Shown: piece by piece, positions 25,319-36,740 of the stretch
Numbering within the stretch: position 1 is the stretch's first letter
Layout: each line of letters starts with the position of its first letter
NCBI GenBank assembly: GCA_013399015.1
Contig: VWZX01006720.1
Coordinates: 249,302 to 313,301 of the forward strand
DNA length: 64,000 nucleotides
Direction: 5' to 3'
Source: Galbula dea
Lineage: Eukaryota; Chordata; Aves; Piciformes; Galbulidae
Translations under genes and position numbers: made by a program
The notes under the pieces: model-generated
Told to the model about the DNA's origin: nothing
The model's input: the letters and a program-made list of their open reading frames with translations, nothing else
The model's database searches: none

Positions 25319-25444
25319 CTGAGTAGGGCACCCGTGGCTCCTTGAGTAGAGCCCTTAGATCTGAGTAGGGCATCCTCAGCTCCTTGAGCAGAGCCCTTAG
25401 CTCTGAGTAGGGCATCCTCAGCTCCTTGAGCAGAGCCCTTAGCT
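25319..25444. repeat. 42-bp tandem repeat, 3 copies
   Basis: Three abutting 42-bp units at 25,319-25,360, 25,361-25,402 and 25,403-25,444. Units 2 and 3 are identical over all 42 bases; unit 1 differs at several positions. The exact identity points to a recent duplication. It lies about 1.2 kb upstream of the OXTR start codon, at the edge of the GC-rich promoter region. Confidence 0.92.
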
Positions 25445-25539
25445 CTGAAAGGCATTTCTCACTGTCCTGAACTTCTCCTTTGGCATCTCTCACATCAGGA
25501 GATCATCCAGCTTGCTGCCACAGAAGTCCAAGGTGCTTT

Positions 25540-26640
25540 TCCCAGCTCTCGCTGCCATACTCCATGTGTACTTACACGGGGAACATCCCATCTGGGCTTC
25601 TCACGCTGCTCCTGCCGGAGGTTTTCTTCTTTTTCCAGCCCCGGGAGGCTGCAGGCACCCAGGGTCAGGCTCTACTTTCCCTTCCAGCCGTCTTCAGAGG
25701 GGCCGGGGCAGGGCAGGGAGGGTCTCGGGGGCCGGGAGGTGGNGTGGGCTCTGGGCTAACGGGAGCGCTGATCACGACCGGGCTGTGGCGGCTCCCCGGC
25801 TCGGAGCGCCTCCGCCAGCCCCCGCCCATCACCGTGGGACACGGCTGCAGACTCCGCTCTGCCTCCCGGCGGCAGCTACGGGACCAGGCATCTGCCGGCG
25901 TCGGGACCCCGCACAGGGACCCCGCACCGGGACCTGCACCTCCGGGAGGGCAGGACCAGCCTCCAGGACTTTGCACCGGCATCCAACACCGGGATTCCAC
26001 ACCGGGACCCTGCACCGGGACCCTGTACCTCCCGGGAAGTCAGGACCCTGCCCCGGAATCCGCACCGGGGCTCCACACCGCCCAGGGAGGGCAGGATCAG
26101 GCCACAGGATCCTGCACCAGGACCCGGCCTCGGGACACCGCACCACCCGGCCGGGCAAGATCCGTCCCCCGCAGGTAGGAGCAAGACCCCGGCAGTGCCC
26201 GAGGACCCTGCCCAGGACCCTTCAAGGGTGGGATGCCCTCGGGGGTGGCTGCGCTGGGGAGAGCGGAGGGCGAAGATGCTGGAGCGAGAGGTTGTGGTGT
26301 GTGGTCTGGCATCTCTGGGAGGACTGGGACAGGACCACCCCCTCCTCCTGCGCTGAGGGCAGGAGCCAGCAGGGACGTTGGGTGCGCTGGGAGGTACCAG
26401 GGAGGAGCTGCCCAGAGACCTCCAGCCTCAGGGGTACGGATAGGAACAGGGGTAGGGACAGGGATACAGACGGGAACAGGGAAAGGCAGGCTTCTCCTGC
26501 TGGGGAGGCAAAGACCGAGCGGCACAGCCCCGGGACGTGAGCGGCGGCAGAGCAGAGCCGCAGCGGGGACAGGGCTGCCGCAGAGTGGGAGACGTTCCGG
26601 GAGGACTTGCCACCAACCTTCTTTGCCACCAGGCTCTATG
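25540..26640 (+). promoter_or_regulatory. OXTR CpG-rich promoter and 5'UTR region
   Basis: GC content and CpG frequency rise sharply here compared with the flanks, and the segment directly precedes the OXTR start codon. No obvious TATA box is seen. A possible non-coding first exon ends at a donor-like site, CAG|gtagga, at 26,174/26,175. A possible acceptor ending AG at 26,631-26,632 would join it to the coding exon; mammalian OXTR also has upstream non-coding exons. One undetermined base (N) sits at 25,743. Long open frames across this segment on both strands are explained by low stop-codon density in GC-rich DNA. Confidence 0.65.
25908..26170. repeat. GC-rich degenerate minisatellite in the OXTR 5' region
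   Basis: Many imperfect repeats of a core like 'caccgggaccctg', interspersed with 'ctcccgggaggtcaggac'-like pieces. Units are 13-17 bp and vary in order. They fill most of the putative first non-coding exon. Confidence 0.7.
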
Positions 26641-26656
26641 TGGGACGGAGCTGGCC

Positions 26657-27587
26657 ATGGAGAAGTTGTACTTTGCGGGGAGCAGCGTATGGACGATCAA
26701 CAGCTCCCTGGGGAACGGCAGCCTCCGCCTGGAGAACCAGACCTCCGGAAGGAACAGCACAACCGACCCCCTGAAAAGGAACGAGGAGATGGCCAAGGTG
26801 GAGGTAACGGTCCTCTGCCTCATCCTCTTCCTCGCCCTGACCGGCAACTTGTGTGTGCTGCTGGCCATCCACACCACCCGGCAGAAGCACTCCCGCATGT
26901 ACTTCTTCATGAAGCACTTGAGCATCGCTGACCTGGTTGTGGCCATCTTCCAGGTGCTGCCCCAGCTCATCTGGGACATCACCTTCAGGTTTTATGGGCC
27001 AGATTTCCTTTGCCGGTTGATCAAGTACTTGCAGGTAGTGGGAATGTTTGCTTCCACCTACATGCTCTTGCTGATGTCCCTGGACCGGTGCTTGGCCATC
27101 TGTCAGCCACTGAGGTCTCTGCACAGGAGGGCGGACCGGGTCTCTGTCCTCCTCACCTGGCTGCTGTGCCTGCTGGTCAGCATCCCTCAGATCCACATAT
27201 TTTCCCTGAGGGATGTGGGGAATGGGGTTTATGACTGTTGGGCAGACTTCATCCAGCCCTGGGGACCCAAAGCCTATGTCACCTGGATAACCCTCATGGT
27301 CTACATCATCCCCGTGTTGATGCTGAGCATCTGCTATGGCTTAATCAGCTTCAAAATCTGGCAGAACGTGAAGCTTAAGACAGCTCATGGGCCCAGCACA
27401 GGTCTGAGCTCCAGCTCCCGCAGCGGGATGGCGTTTGCCAGGGTCAGCAGCACCAGGCTCATCTCCAAAGCCAAGATCCGGACAGTCAAAATGACTTTCA
27501 TCATAGTGTTAGCTTTCATAGTGTGCTGGACTCCCTTTTTCTTTGTGCAGATGTGGTCTGTGTGGGACACGAATGCTCCACAGGAAG
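26657..27587 (+). CDS. OXTR: OXTR coding exon 1 (residues 1-310)
   Basis: Encodes the N-terminus through TM6 and ends in phase 1 after 'WDTNAPQE' with donor G|gtatgt. Without splicing the frame stays open for 24 more codons to a stop at about 27,660, which would give a receptor lacking TM7. Confidence 0.96.
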
Positions 27588-30500
27588 GTATGTCCTCTTC
27601 CCTCCCATGGCCCAGAGTTTGCTGGGTCTGCTTAACTCAGCAGCTGCAGGGACACCGATAGAGGATTTGGGGGCTGTCACTGACAGCCAGAAACTCTGCT
27701 CTGATCTGGGGCTCAGGGGGGCTGGGAGGGAGACAGGAAAACTTCCCAAACATGAAAAATGCACCCAACAGGCAGCAGGGGCTGTGCCTGATCTTCTTAG
27801 TGCAGGCAAGGGGCAACTTAGCTCCAGCAAGTTCAGGGCTGCCACTAGGTCAGGGGCTAGATGGTAGATTGGGAGGGGTTCATTGTCCTCAGGGGTGTGA
27901 GCTCAGCCCTCCCAGGACTGCTTGGTGGGTCCCTGGAGGTGTGATTGCCCACCCTGGGTGCTGGGGTTTGCAGGGGCTGCCTGGGAGCTCAGCCGCGCAC
28001 CAGCTGCTGGAGAAAACTGCGCAGCATTAGAGCTGACTTCTTTTCTCTCACTGTTCTGGTTTGTCCTCACTGATTTCTTTACTTTCTACTCTTCTTTCCT
28101 CTTCTCCCTCTCCTCTGTTCCACCACCCTGGGACTGTGCTGCTGTTATTTTATCTCTGACTGGAGCATGGTTCCCGCAAAAAGACACTGATTTATGTGCA
28201 AAGGCTTTTCCTAAAGGGCCTGGTGTCACTGATTTGCCATTTTTTTATACTTGGTGTTGGCTGTTTCTGTCATCACTAAGGTTGCAGATAGAGGGAAATA
28301 CATTACCCTCGTTGGTCTCACACACTTGTAGCTATGTAAGTTCATGCTGTCCCCAGCAGAGGTGGCCAATGGTCCCTCTGCACCTTCAGGGAGAACTAGC
28401 CTGGAGAGCTTAAAAGGAAAACTCTGCACAAATTTGTGAGTTAGGAGAAAGGGCAAAAAAGTGTTTCCAGGGACAACTGCTCTTTGGCCAGACTGACCCA
28501 ACTCAGCAGAAACCCTGAGTCTGGGGATGTCAAAGACTGTGACCCCCTCCCACCCCCTTGGCTGCCTTGCCATGACAAATGCTTCGCAGTGCAGAGCATG
28601 ACTTATTGTGTGCACTCTTTTCCCTTCTTTAACCCTATTAATGCTATACATTGCTCTGTGGGAAACCTGATGTCTCCTGCAGCCCATGCGTATCTGCTCC
28701 CCCACAGACGAAAGCTGGTAGCCTGGCTGCAGCTCTCCTAACTTCCCTCTATTGCTTTTCTCTGCTCCTTTTATTCCACGTGGAGAAGTGAAGCAGAGCT
28801 TTTTAAACCTCCCTAGGTGTTCCAGTAGTCATCTCTTGGTTTTCCACAGATTTAGTGTCTAGATTTCAGAAATGCCCTGGGATGAGGCAGCGTCTCTCCT
28901 TTTTGCTGTGTTTCAAACCTGCAGTCTCGAAGGTTTCCACCTGACTCATCAACAAACAATTCTCTGCCGCTCTGCTGGTTCCTGTGGTGAGGAGCAGGAG
29001 GTGGCCAGAGGGCTCACGGACCACACCGTGTCTGCTGCTCCAGGAATCCTTCCCGTGCTCACCCAGTGCCTTCAGCCCCGCGGTGCCTTTCCTTCTCTGC
29101 TCTGCTTAGAGTTAGCGAGGGAAGCTCCAGGAAACTCACCTTTCCTTCACCTTTCCTCGGGAGTCTGCAGCACAGGGTGTTAGTTTTGTCAGAGCATTTT
29201 TCATTGCATCGGGAGGAAGATCCTCGGGTAGGTTATTGCAGATGCTGGGAGACACCAGCCCTTCCTCCCAGGCCCAGAGAGGGGCAGCAGGATCTGACCT
29301 CTCTGCAGAAGAACTGGCCTTTGCCTGCTGCTCTCCTGACAGCGTTGTCCTGTGTTCTGGAGCTCTTCTTTGCACCGGGGCTTGGGCTGCCTCGGCTGGG
29401 TGTACCCCTCACCGGAGAGGCAATTTGGCTGTTTCTCATCTTGCAGGCATTGTGTAGGCATAACCCCAGAGAAGGGAGAGAAGAGGTGGGCAGGGTGCTG
29501 GCTGTGCAGCCCTGTCACGGTGGCTGCAACCCTGGGCTGCACCCCAGGAGGGGACATACAGGGACAAGGGAGGGTCACCTGCTTGGGATGTTTTCTCCAC
29601 ATAAAGAGTGTCCCTGGTAAGGGAAAGTGTGTTTATACCTGATTGAATCCTAACAGGTACTGCATAGGCACCCTGCAGCTTTCTGCCCGTGGTGTAAGGC
29701 AGATCTCAGGCGGTGGCAGAGCTCTGTCTGCCGTGGGTATGACTCCTGGGCGGGTCTCACCCGATGCCTGGCTCAGGCTGTGAAGGTAAAGGCTGTGCCT
29801 TTACCTTCACAGGGAGCACAATCTGTTGGGGTTTGCTGTGTGGCAGGAGTAAAAGATAAGGCTGTAAAGAAAACAAACTGAGGACTCCTTCCTTCCCTAG
29901 TTAGCAAAGTGATATCAGAGAGGTGTCACCCTGCTGTTACTGATCCACTTCAGTAGCTTTCTGCATGAATCTTCCTCACTTCATAAACCGACTTCAATAA
30001 AATCAGGCAAGTGAAGTGCAGAAGCTGCTGCCCTGCCCTGAGCAGTGCCAGGCAGAGGGGGCAGGATGGGGCTGGGGTCCCATGCTGCTGCCAGCCCACC
30101 TGGCCCTACTCCCCCTCTCCCAGCCCCACATCCCAGCTCCAGAGCCAAGCAGCTCCTTTGTGTCCTGCGGGCAGCGTGAGGCAGGTGAAAGTGCCTCAAC
30201 GTGAGTGCTCTGCACTGCGGTGCCAGGCTCGTTGGTCTGCTATGTGCCTGGGGAGGGGCTGGGGGTATCAGCCTGGTATCACATTCCCAGGGCAGGCAGA
30301 GGTGATCCCCACCTTTGCTGGCAATGCAAAACTACAGCCTCTGTAGGGCTGGAGCTACAGGTTATGATTCAGCACTGGGGAACATCCTTTGCAGATCATA
30401 GGTGAGAACAAGGCTCCTGCTGCACATACCTTACAGATAACATATGCCACATGGGGCACTTTGGGCTTTGAGTCAAAGCTGGCTTATACCATCTGTGAAG

Positions 30501-32927
30501 ATAACAGTGAGGCTGTGACACAGCGTAACTCTGTTATGTTGGTCCCTTAATCCTGGAGCTGGTGCCTGGGAGCGTGGGCTGTGAGTGATGGCATCTATCT
30601 GGCTGTGGGAATGGGTGAACACTCCTCATGCCCTTCCACTTATGCAGCAGTGTCTGCAGCAGAGGTCCCACAGCTCTTCCTGGGCACAGCCTCCTGCCAC
30701 TGATGATCTCTCCTGACATCCCCAACATCTCCAGCTCCGATGTGGGGGATAATCAGGGCCTGGGGAGCGGGAAACATCCCTGAGGGGCAGAACTTCCTCT
30801 TGGCAGCACCTCTCAGGGATCTCTGGCCAGAAAGGACAGAGATCCACACTGAGGACCTGCCCTGCAGTAAGCTCCATGAAATTCAATTTATCTCCCGCAG
30901 AGAGAGAAGAGCTGAGTCAGCCTCTGCTGGATGTTTTTAAGTGGATAGAAATTATATGATGTATTTCAGGTCTTGTGCCTGGGATTTGTAAGCCATTCCC
31001 CATGGATTTCCTTTAGCACATGCTTGAAATTAGAAGTGTTTGGAGCAGACACCACCGGAGCAGGAATTATGTATGAGTTGGCTAAAGGTGAATTTGGAAA
31101 CTAGTCTTCATTAGTCACACTTATTTTCTACTTTAAAAACCACAAGTGGATTATTGCAGAGGAAGCAGGGGACCAGACACAGCCAAACTCATACACATCC
31201 TTACTGCTGGCACATCCCCTGAGAGCACAGGGAGAGGAGACCATGGGCTGAAAATGTGAGGAGCAGAGTGAGAGCCTTGCCCATGCCTGTGGCCCCCTAA
31301 TGGACCCTTGGGGGGCTGGGGCTGTGCCTCCTTGTCCAGGCTGCTGTGATGGGTGTGAGTCCTACCATCCCCTTTCACAGCATCATTGAATAATTTTGGT
31401 TGGAAAAGATCTTTCAGATCATCAAGCCCAGCCATTAACCCATCACTGCCAGGTCACCACTAAAGCATGTCCCTCAGCACCATATCTCCATGGCTTTGAA
31501 ACCTCTCCAGGAATGGTGACTCCACCTCTGCCCTGGGCAGCCTGGGCCAGGCCTTGACAACCTTTTTGGGAAAGAAATTGTTTCTCATGTCCAACTTAAA
31601 CCTCCACTGGTGCAACTTTCTCACCAGAAGGTGTTAGTCTGACATCTCCAAGGGGACAGCTAGGTACTTTGTGCCCTGGGATGCAGAGCAGTAGCTGGAG
31701 ACTTGATGTCCTGGCATAGTGCCACTACCTCCTGTCCCCAGCGTCACACTAGCAGCCAGAAGCCACTGCCAGGCTCCCAGGGTTCATTACTGAGATGGGA
31801 ATGGCTGTTGTTTCTCCTGGCAGAGCATCACATATGGAAAATTAAATCAGGGGGAGAAAAAAATGCCACCATTCCCTGGCAAAGAGACCTGGATGCAGCT
31901 GGGCTGGTGCCCATTGTCCCATCGGTGGGGTTCTTTCGGTGGGGACAGCCCAGGATGAGGGGATGCCCTGGGGCTATGAGCAGTGTGGCTTCCCCACAGT
32001 CCAAGCAGATGAAAAGCAGTAATCTGTCCCAAACTGGCTGCTGGTGGGGAAAAATGAGCCACTTGGCACTTTGTGTTCCCTCTCCTGCTCTTTGCCATGG
32101 CAACTCCAGCAGGCCACGTTCCCTCCTCCCTGCTTGGGGCACGATAAAGGCAAATTGTGCAGATGCAACTGGGGGTAGCTCTGCCTCTTGGCGAGGTATT
32201 TCTAGGGTAACACCAAGTTGAGCAGCAGATAAGCAGGGGAAATGCAGCTGTTCTGGGTGAAAAAAGATAAAAACCAAGCTGCTTAAACCTAGACTTGCTT
32301 CCCCCTTTTTACTCACCACCTCCACTTTACTGTTGTCCTGACTGTGCTGTTCCTGCAGGCAGAGCAGCCTGTCCCTGTCACGGGAGGAGGCATTGTAGTG
32401 CCGGCAGAGGTCAGGGCTTTTGGCTTCTAGGCTCCTTTAAGTACTGAAAGGCTGCAGTAAGGTCTCCCTGGGGCCTTCTCTTCTCCAGGCAGAACAACCC
32501 CAACTGTCTCAGCCTGTCCTCACAGCAGAGGGGTTTCAGCCCTTGGATCATTTCTGTGGTTTCCTCTGGACCTGCTCCCACAGGTCCATGTCTTTTCTGT
32601 GCTGAGGGCTCCAGAGCTGGACACTCCCCAGGGTGGTGGTTCTCATTGCACTGACACTGCCACGCTTTCTGCCTTGCAGCCTCCCCCTTCATCATTGCCA
32701 TGCTCCTGGCCAGCCTCAACAGCTGCTGCAACCCCTGGATCTACATGCTGTACACGGGGCACCTCTTCCACGACCTGGTGCATCGCTTCCTCTGCTGCTC
32801 CACGCGCTACCTGAAGTCCCGTCCGACGTGCGACCTGAGCGTCGGCAAGAAGAGCAACTCCTCCTCCTTCGTCCTCAGCTGCAAGAGCACCAGCCAGAGG
32901 AGCTTCACGCAGCCGTCCACGACGTGA
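26657..32927 (+). CDS. OXTR: Oxytocin/mesotocin receptor, join(26657..27587, 32680..32927)
   Basis: A class A GPCR of the vasopressin/oxytocin receptor family. In birds its ligand is mesotocin and it signals mainly through Gq to phospholipase C at the plasma membrane. The spliced product has 392 residues (human OXTR 389). The start ATG has a strong context (gccATGg). The N-terminus carries four N-glycosylation sequons (N15, N20, N27, N33). TM1 is about 48-71, TM2 84-107, TM3 119-143, TM4 163-182, TM5 207-231, TM6 277-302 and TM7 312-336. Family marks visible are 'SIADL' in TM2, C119 and C194 for the disulfide, DRC at 143-145 instead of DRY, 'CWTPFFFVQMW' in TM6 and NPWIY at 328-332. Tail C349/C350 are likely palmitoylation sites. 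The intron sits between TM6 and TM7, as in mammalian OXTR. It differs from vasotocin receptors by overall match, including the 'KKSNSSSFVLS' tail block. No defect is seen. Confidence 0.97.
29778..29812. repeat. Perfect inverted repeat, 16-bp arms, 3-nt loop
   Basis: The left arm at 29,778-29,793 (CTGTGAAGGTAAAGGC) is exactly complementary to 29,797-29,812, with a TGT loop. It lies in the OXTR intron. The stem is too short for a canonical miRNA precursor. Function is unknown. Confidence 0.8.
31382..31625 (-). mobile_element. CR1 LINE 3' fragment in OXTR intron
   Basis: Reverse-complement CR1 tail: 'aataattttggttgg' at the 3' end, then 'cactgccaggtcaccactaa' and 'atctccatggctttgaaacc'. It is the same subfamily as the copies at 53,121 and 61,155. 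Confidence 0.88.
32429..32637 (-). mobile_element. CR1 LINE internal fragment next to OXTR exon 2
   Basis: On the minus strand it reads the CR1 ORF2 C-terminal blocks 'RLRQLGLFCLEKRRPQGDL' and, upstream, text like 'PGEC..LEPSAQ'. It has no 3' tail, so it is an internal remnant. Its right edge lies about 40 bp before the exon 2 acceptor. Confidence 0.8.
32680..32927 (+). CDS. OXTR: OXTR coding exon 2 (residues 311-392)
   Basis: Starts after ...tgccttgcag; the split codon G|CC gives Ala311. It encodes TM7 with NPWIY, the dicysteine at 349-350 and a Ser/Thr-rich C-terminal tail ending 'SQRSFTQPSTT' before TGA. The tail serines and threonines are typical GRK/arrestin sites in this family. Confidence 0.96.
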
Positions 32928-33870
32928 GGGCATCACCGGCCAGGACCTGGCTCTGCCTCCCTGCTGCCTACAGTGCTTCCCTGTGGAAAGCTGGGATTTG
33001 GAGAAGGAGGGGGCTCTGTATCAGTAGGTGTATATATGTTCGTCTAAGCATGTACAGCAGTCGTTATTTAACTGAGGCAGCAGAGGGGGGAGGACTTCTG
33101 TGGTCCATGTTTCAATGCTGCCTGGGACTGAACACCAGGAACCCACTTCTGAGCCCCCAAACCAGTGACATCGGTGCTTTTAGGTACCACCAGGAGGGAG
33201 AGGATTGCCCTGAAGGATCCTGTGCTGCTGGGGCAAGTGCATGGCATCAACATCGGACGCAAGGTGATGTGGCACAGGGTGATTGGTGCCACCTCAGGAA
33301 CACGGACCCCATCCACCTGCAGCAGGAATCCCTCGGGGGATGTCTTGGGCACCGAACTCTCAACTCTTTCATGCTGAAGTGCTGTGAGGCAGAGGCAGCC
33401 CCATCCCTGTATCCATCATCCCTGCATCCCTGCTCAGTGCCAGCCATGCTTCCTCCAGCCTGGGCACACCAGTGGTACAGAATAGGGCAGTGGAGACAGG
33501 TCTGGGGACGGGGACAAGAGACAATGTTAACATCCAGGTGTCCTTACCAGCCCCAACTCTGCTCCACGTGGCTGCACACACATGGATCAGCAGGAGCCAT
33601 GCATCTGCTGCAATGTTAGGGCATCTGTGCAATAACATGTTTGCTGAGTGTGCTCCAAAGCTTCTCCAAAGGCAGGAGTGGGGGTTACAGCTAGGAAACT
33701 CCTCTGGAGTGCCCTGAGGCCAAGCTTCTGCTTTGGGTTTAGTGCAGGTTGCATTTAGTCTCTTACACCAGTGCAATTTTCTTGCTCTGTAATGCACAAG
33801 GTCATGCTTATGGCATGGATTTTTTTTTTATCATTCAGAAACTTCTGTAAATAAAGTTTTCTGGCAGTGT
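32928..33870 (+). other. OXTR 3'UTR (probable)
   Basis: Non-coding sequence from the OXTR stop to just past the AATAAA at 33,850-33,855, giving a 3'UTR of about 0.9 kb. The extent is inferred only from that signal and the absence of an earlier canonical one. Confidence 0.6.
33850..33855 (+). promoter_or_regulatory. Polyadenylation signal AATAAA (OXTR, probable)
   Basis: Canonical hexamer, followed by a T/G-rich stretch ('gttttctggcagtgtttt') as expected downstream of a cleavage site. Confidence 0.6.
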
Positions 33871-36740
33871 TTTATTGGAAAGAGGGAGGGGAAGCACAGA
33901 AGGAGCACTACATGGAGAAAAACAACCTTTGAAACACAAGATCCAAGGTGGCTCATCATGAGGATGCTTTTGTCTGTAGAGTACAGACTGCACCAGGCAC
34001 TTGAGATCTGCACATCCCGTGGCATGGAGCTCGCTCTGACACCTTTAGTGGGTGGGAGAGCTGGGATGACCTGCAGCTCTGCTCGAAGGTGGCAGGAGCT
34101 TTCCCATGATTTCAATGGGAGTGGGATCTGGTGGCTGTGGATGGATTTTCCTGCCTTTGCCCACACAAAGTAGAAGTGCTGGAGCAAGGGCTGCATGGTA
34201 ATGTAATTTGGCCTCACATGTCAGGATGAATATAAAAAAAAGCATTCAAATGTGTATTTTATTTTTTCACTGTCACCAACAGGTACATTTTCACCTTTCA
34301 TACCCTGACATTCCTTTGATTTTTTAGTAGCAGCTTTAAGTGAACTCTCAGCACATCTGCTGAGTATGAGCCAGCACCTTCAGCCTCAGCATATTTTTCC
34401 AGGCTGTTTTAAATCCTTTGGAAAGCATAGAGCATTTCCCTCCATCTTCACCTTTTTCCTTCTTGAAAGTAATTAGCTCCTGCACAAAACAAGGAGGTGA
34501 TGTCCCATTTTGTTGTGAGCTCAGGAGCAAGGCACATCCTCCACCTGCCAGGAGAGAAACACAGTTTGGTGATGGATTTTACTGGGAGTCTTGCACAGAG
34601 CAGGGAGGTAGCCTTGGGAGAGGCAGAGCCCTGGCTGCAGTCACCGGCTGTGGTTATGGGGTTGAGCAAGTGGAGAAGATCTCCCCAGGCACACCTGGGG
34701 ATCCTGCGGTCTCCAACCCATGAATGCTGCAGCCCATGGCTGAGGTCCCAAAAGAGGGATGGGGAGAGGAGCTCCAGGTTTGTCACAGAGGAAAGATAGC
34801 AAATGTGCAGCTGAAAAGCTCCTCATAAGGGCCCAAAGCAAATCTGAGGTGCTGACACGTGAATGGTACGTGGTCCATGTGTGGGGAGTCCACAGACCAC
34901 TGCAGTGGGGAGATCAGAATTTTGGAGGTTTTTGGAGTTCAGGCTGTGAAATACTAGAAGAAAAAACAATTAAAGAGAATATAATCCTAGTATTGTTTGA
35001 AATTATTTTTATTCCCACAAAAAGCTTAAAAAATGCTCATGATAAAGTGATTTTGGAGACTATTTCCCCCCCCTACAAATATCTAAATATATATATTACA
35101 TCTCTCCATCCACCTTGAGGCCAGGTGCTGGGAGACCTTGGGTGCTGTATTGCTATGGAATAACGGAAATCCACAGTCCCAAGCCATTGGAAGAGCACCA
35201 ATAGACAATCTGGCTCGCTCTTGTCCTTGGCATGGCACTAGAAGTGACTTTGGCTCCAAGTCTTTGTTGGAAGCCAAGGGAAAAAAGCACATGAATACAA
35301 TTGAGACTGAACAAGGAGACCTCCTGGTCCCTGATTCAGCAAGGCACTTAAGATGAGAGCCAAAAAAATGTTTAAGTGCCTCAAAGTTAAAATACAGCTT
35401 CTGGAAGATGGACTGAACAAATTAATTGACAATACAGGGGAGGAAATAGCTTCAGATTGGCCTTTTTTCCAGTGTTCTCATTGGAGCTGGAGCAGCTGGG
35501 AGCAGGCAGTGTCTTGGAGGAGGCTCCTCCCTCCACTCACCCCTGACATATTTGGGATGCCATGGGAAGGGTCAGACTGGAGGAAAGGATCGAGGCAGAG
35601 ATGTGGGTCTCCTCCCTTGGGCCAGAGCCTGAAGGGTCAGCATGGTCCTGCCCCATCGCAGTGCCAGGAGAGCAGCTAAAGCAGGGACAGCTCTTGCTGA
35701 GTTGCATAGTTGTAGGCTAGAGCTTGTCCAGCCTCGAACAAGCAAGCATGTAGTGAAGACTCTCCCTGAGCAGCAAGCCAAAGCTTTACTTCAAGCCAAG
35801 CTTGTCATCTGTCAAGAGAAGTTATCAAAAGCTATTTGGTCTTAAATGCTCTCTCTGCAACCCCAGTGCTTATGGATGATCCACATGACAGCTGCCCACC
35901 TCTGCTCATCTGCCCCTTGGAGACCTCCCACCTCTACTCTCCTGCCAACCTATGCTCATCTACCTCTTGGAGACTTCCCACTTCTGCTCTCCTGCCCCCT
36001 GAATCGATCCCACAAGCCATAATGATGCTTTGTAGTTGAGCAGTGAGTGTCAAACTGTCACAAATGGATTTGCAGTTGCTGGTGGCCCAGGCTCACACAT
36101 ACTCCCAGAAAGCAGACTCCCTTGACACAGCTCTTTGTGCACTAACCAATCTGGATTTCAAAGCTTTGCTGAAATGCAAACACACATGAAAAAATAAAAA
36201 AAAAGGTTTGTTTTCACTATTCTATCCATAAAATTTTGTGCAGCATGATTTAATACAGAAGCTTCCACAACAATTACTTGCAACAAATAATAACTCATAT
36301 GGAAAGATTTCCCTTAGTGTCATGCTAGACTGAAGGAACGGAGAAGCAGGCAGGGCTTGGTCTGTCGTCCAGCAGCATCTCTGCACCCTCGCTTCTCACT
36401 CTGTAGCTGCAGGTTCTAGCCCAGGGCTGTGGTCCAGGAGATGCTGAGGTCCTTCCTGCTGGAGCAGGGCACGTTGCTGGGGGTCATGGAGGGCAAAAGG
36501 TTCACCACGGGCTGCTTGCTCAGCCTCTATGGGCTTCTCTTCTCCTAAAGCTGGCCTTGGGATGAAGTAAAGGGCAGCCAGGTGTGCCTCCATCTGCAAG
36601 AGCATCCCTGACATCCAGCTCTGCTGCAACTCCCTGGGCATGGGTGTCCATGTACCCAAGGACAGGGCATGCTACAGGAGCCAGGGAAGGCTGTGTGAAG
36701 GGGTGGCTTTGTGAGGGCTGGTTGTGGCAGTTGCAGGGAC
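33871..36740. other. Region between the OXTR and CAV3 3' ends
   Basis: No coding exon seen. The CAV3 3'UTR must lie at the right end on the minus strand. An ATTAAA variant signal on the minus strand at 36,249-36,254 would give a UTR of about 490 bases. A two-copy 50-bp repeat is at 35,898-35,997. Confidence 0.5.
35898..35997. repeat. 50-bp direct duplication, 2 copies
   Basis: Two adjacent 50-bp units share 'ttggagac(c/t)tcccac' and 'ctctcctgcc', with several substitutions between copies. Confidence 0.75.

Larger units (their letters stand above)
27588..32679 (+). other. OXTR intron between coding exons
   Basis: 5,092 bp with donor gtatgt and acceptor ...tctgccttgcag. It holds a perfect short inverted repeat at 29,778-29,812 and two minus-strand CR1 fragments, one reaching to about 40 bp from the acceptor. 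I see no gene or RNA gene inside. Confidence 0.9.

Noticed and set aside
25480..26540. Open frames of 232 and 342 codons in the GC-rich segment upstream of OXTR, with several on the other strand.
   Set aside because: They cross an undetermined base and a minisatellite, overlap in several frames and show no family motif. Low stop density in GC-rich DNA explains them.
27010..27234. Frames overlapping OXTR exon 1 in other frames and on the opposite strand.
   Set aside because: They are shadows of the OXTR coding sequence.
29778..29812. The short hairpin as a microRNA precursor.
   Set aside because: A 16-bp stem with a 3-nt loop is too short for Drosha/Dicer processing.
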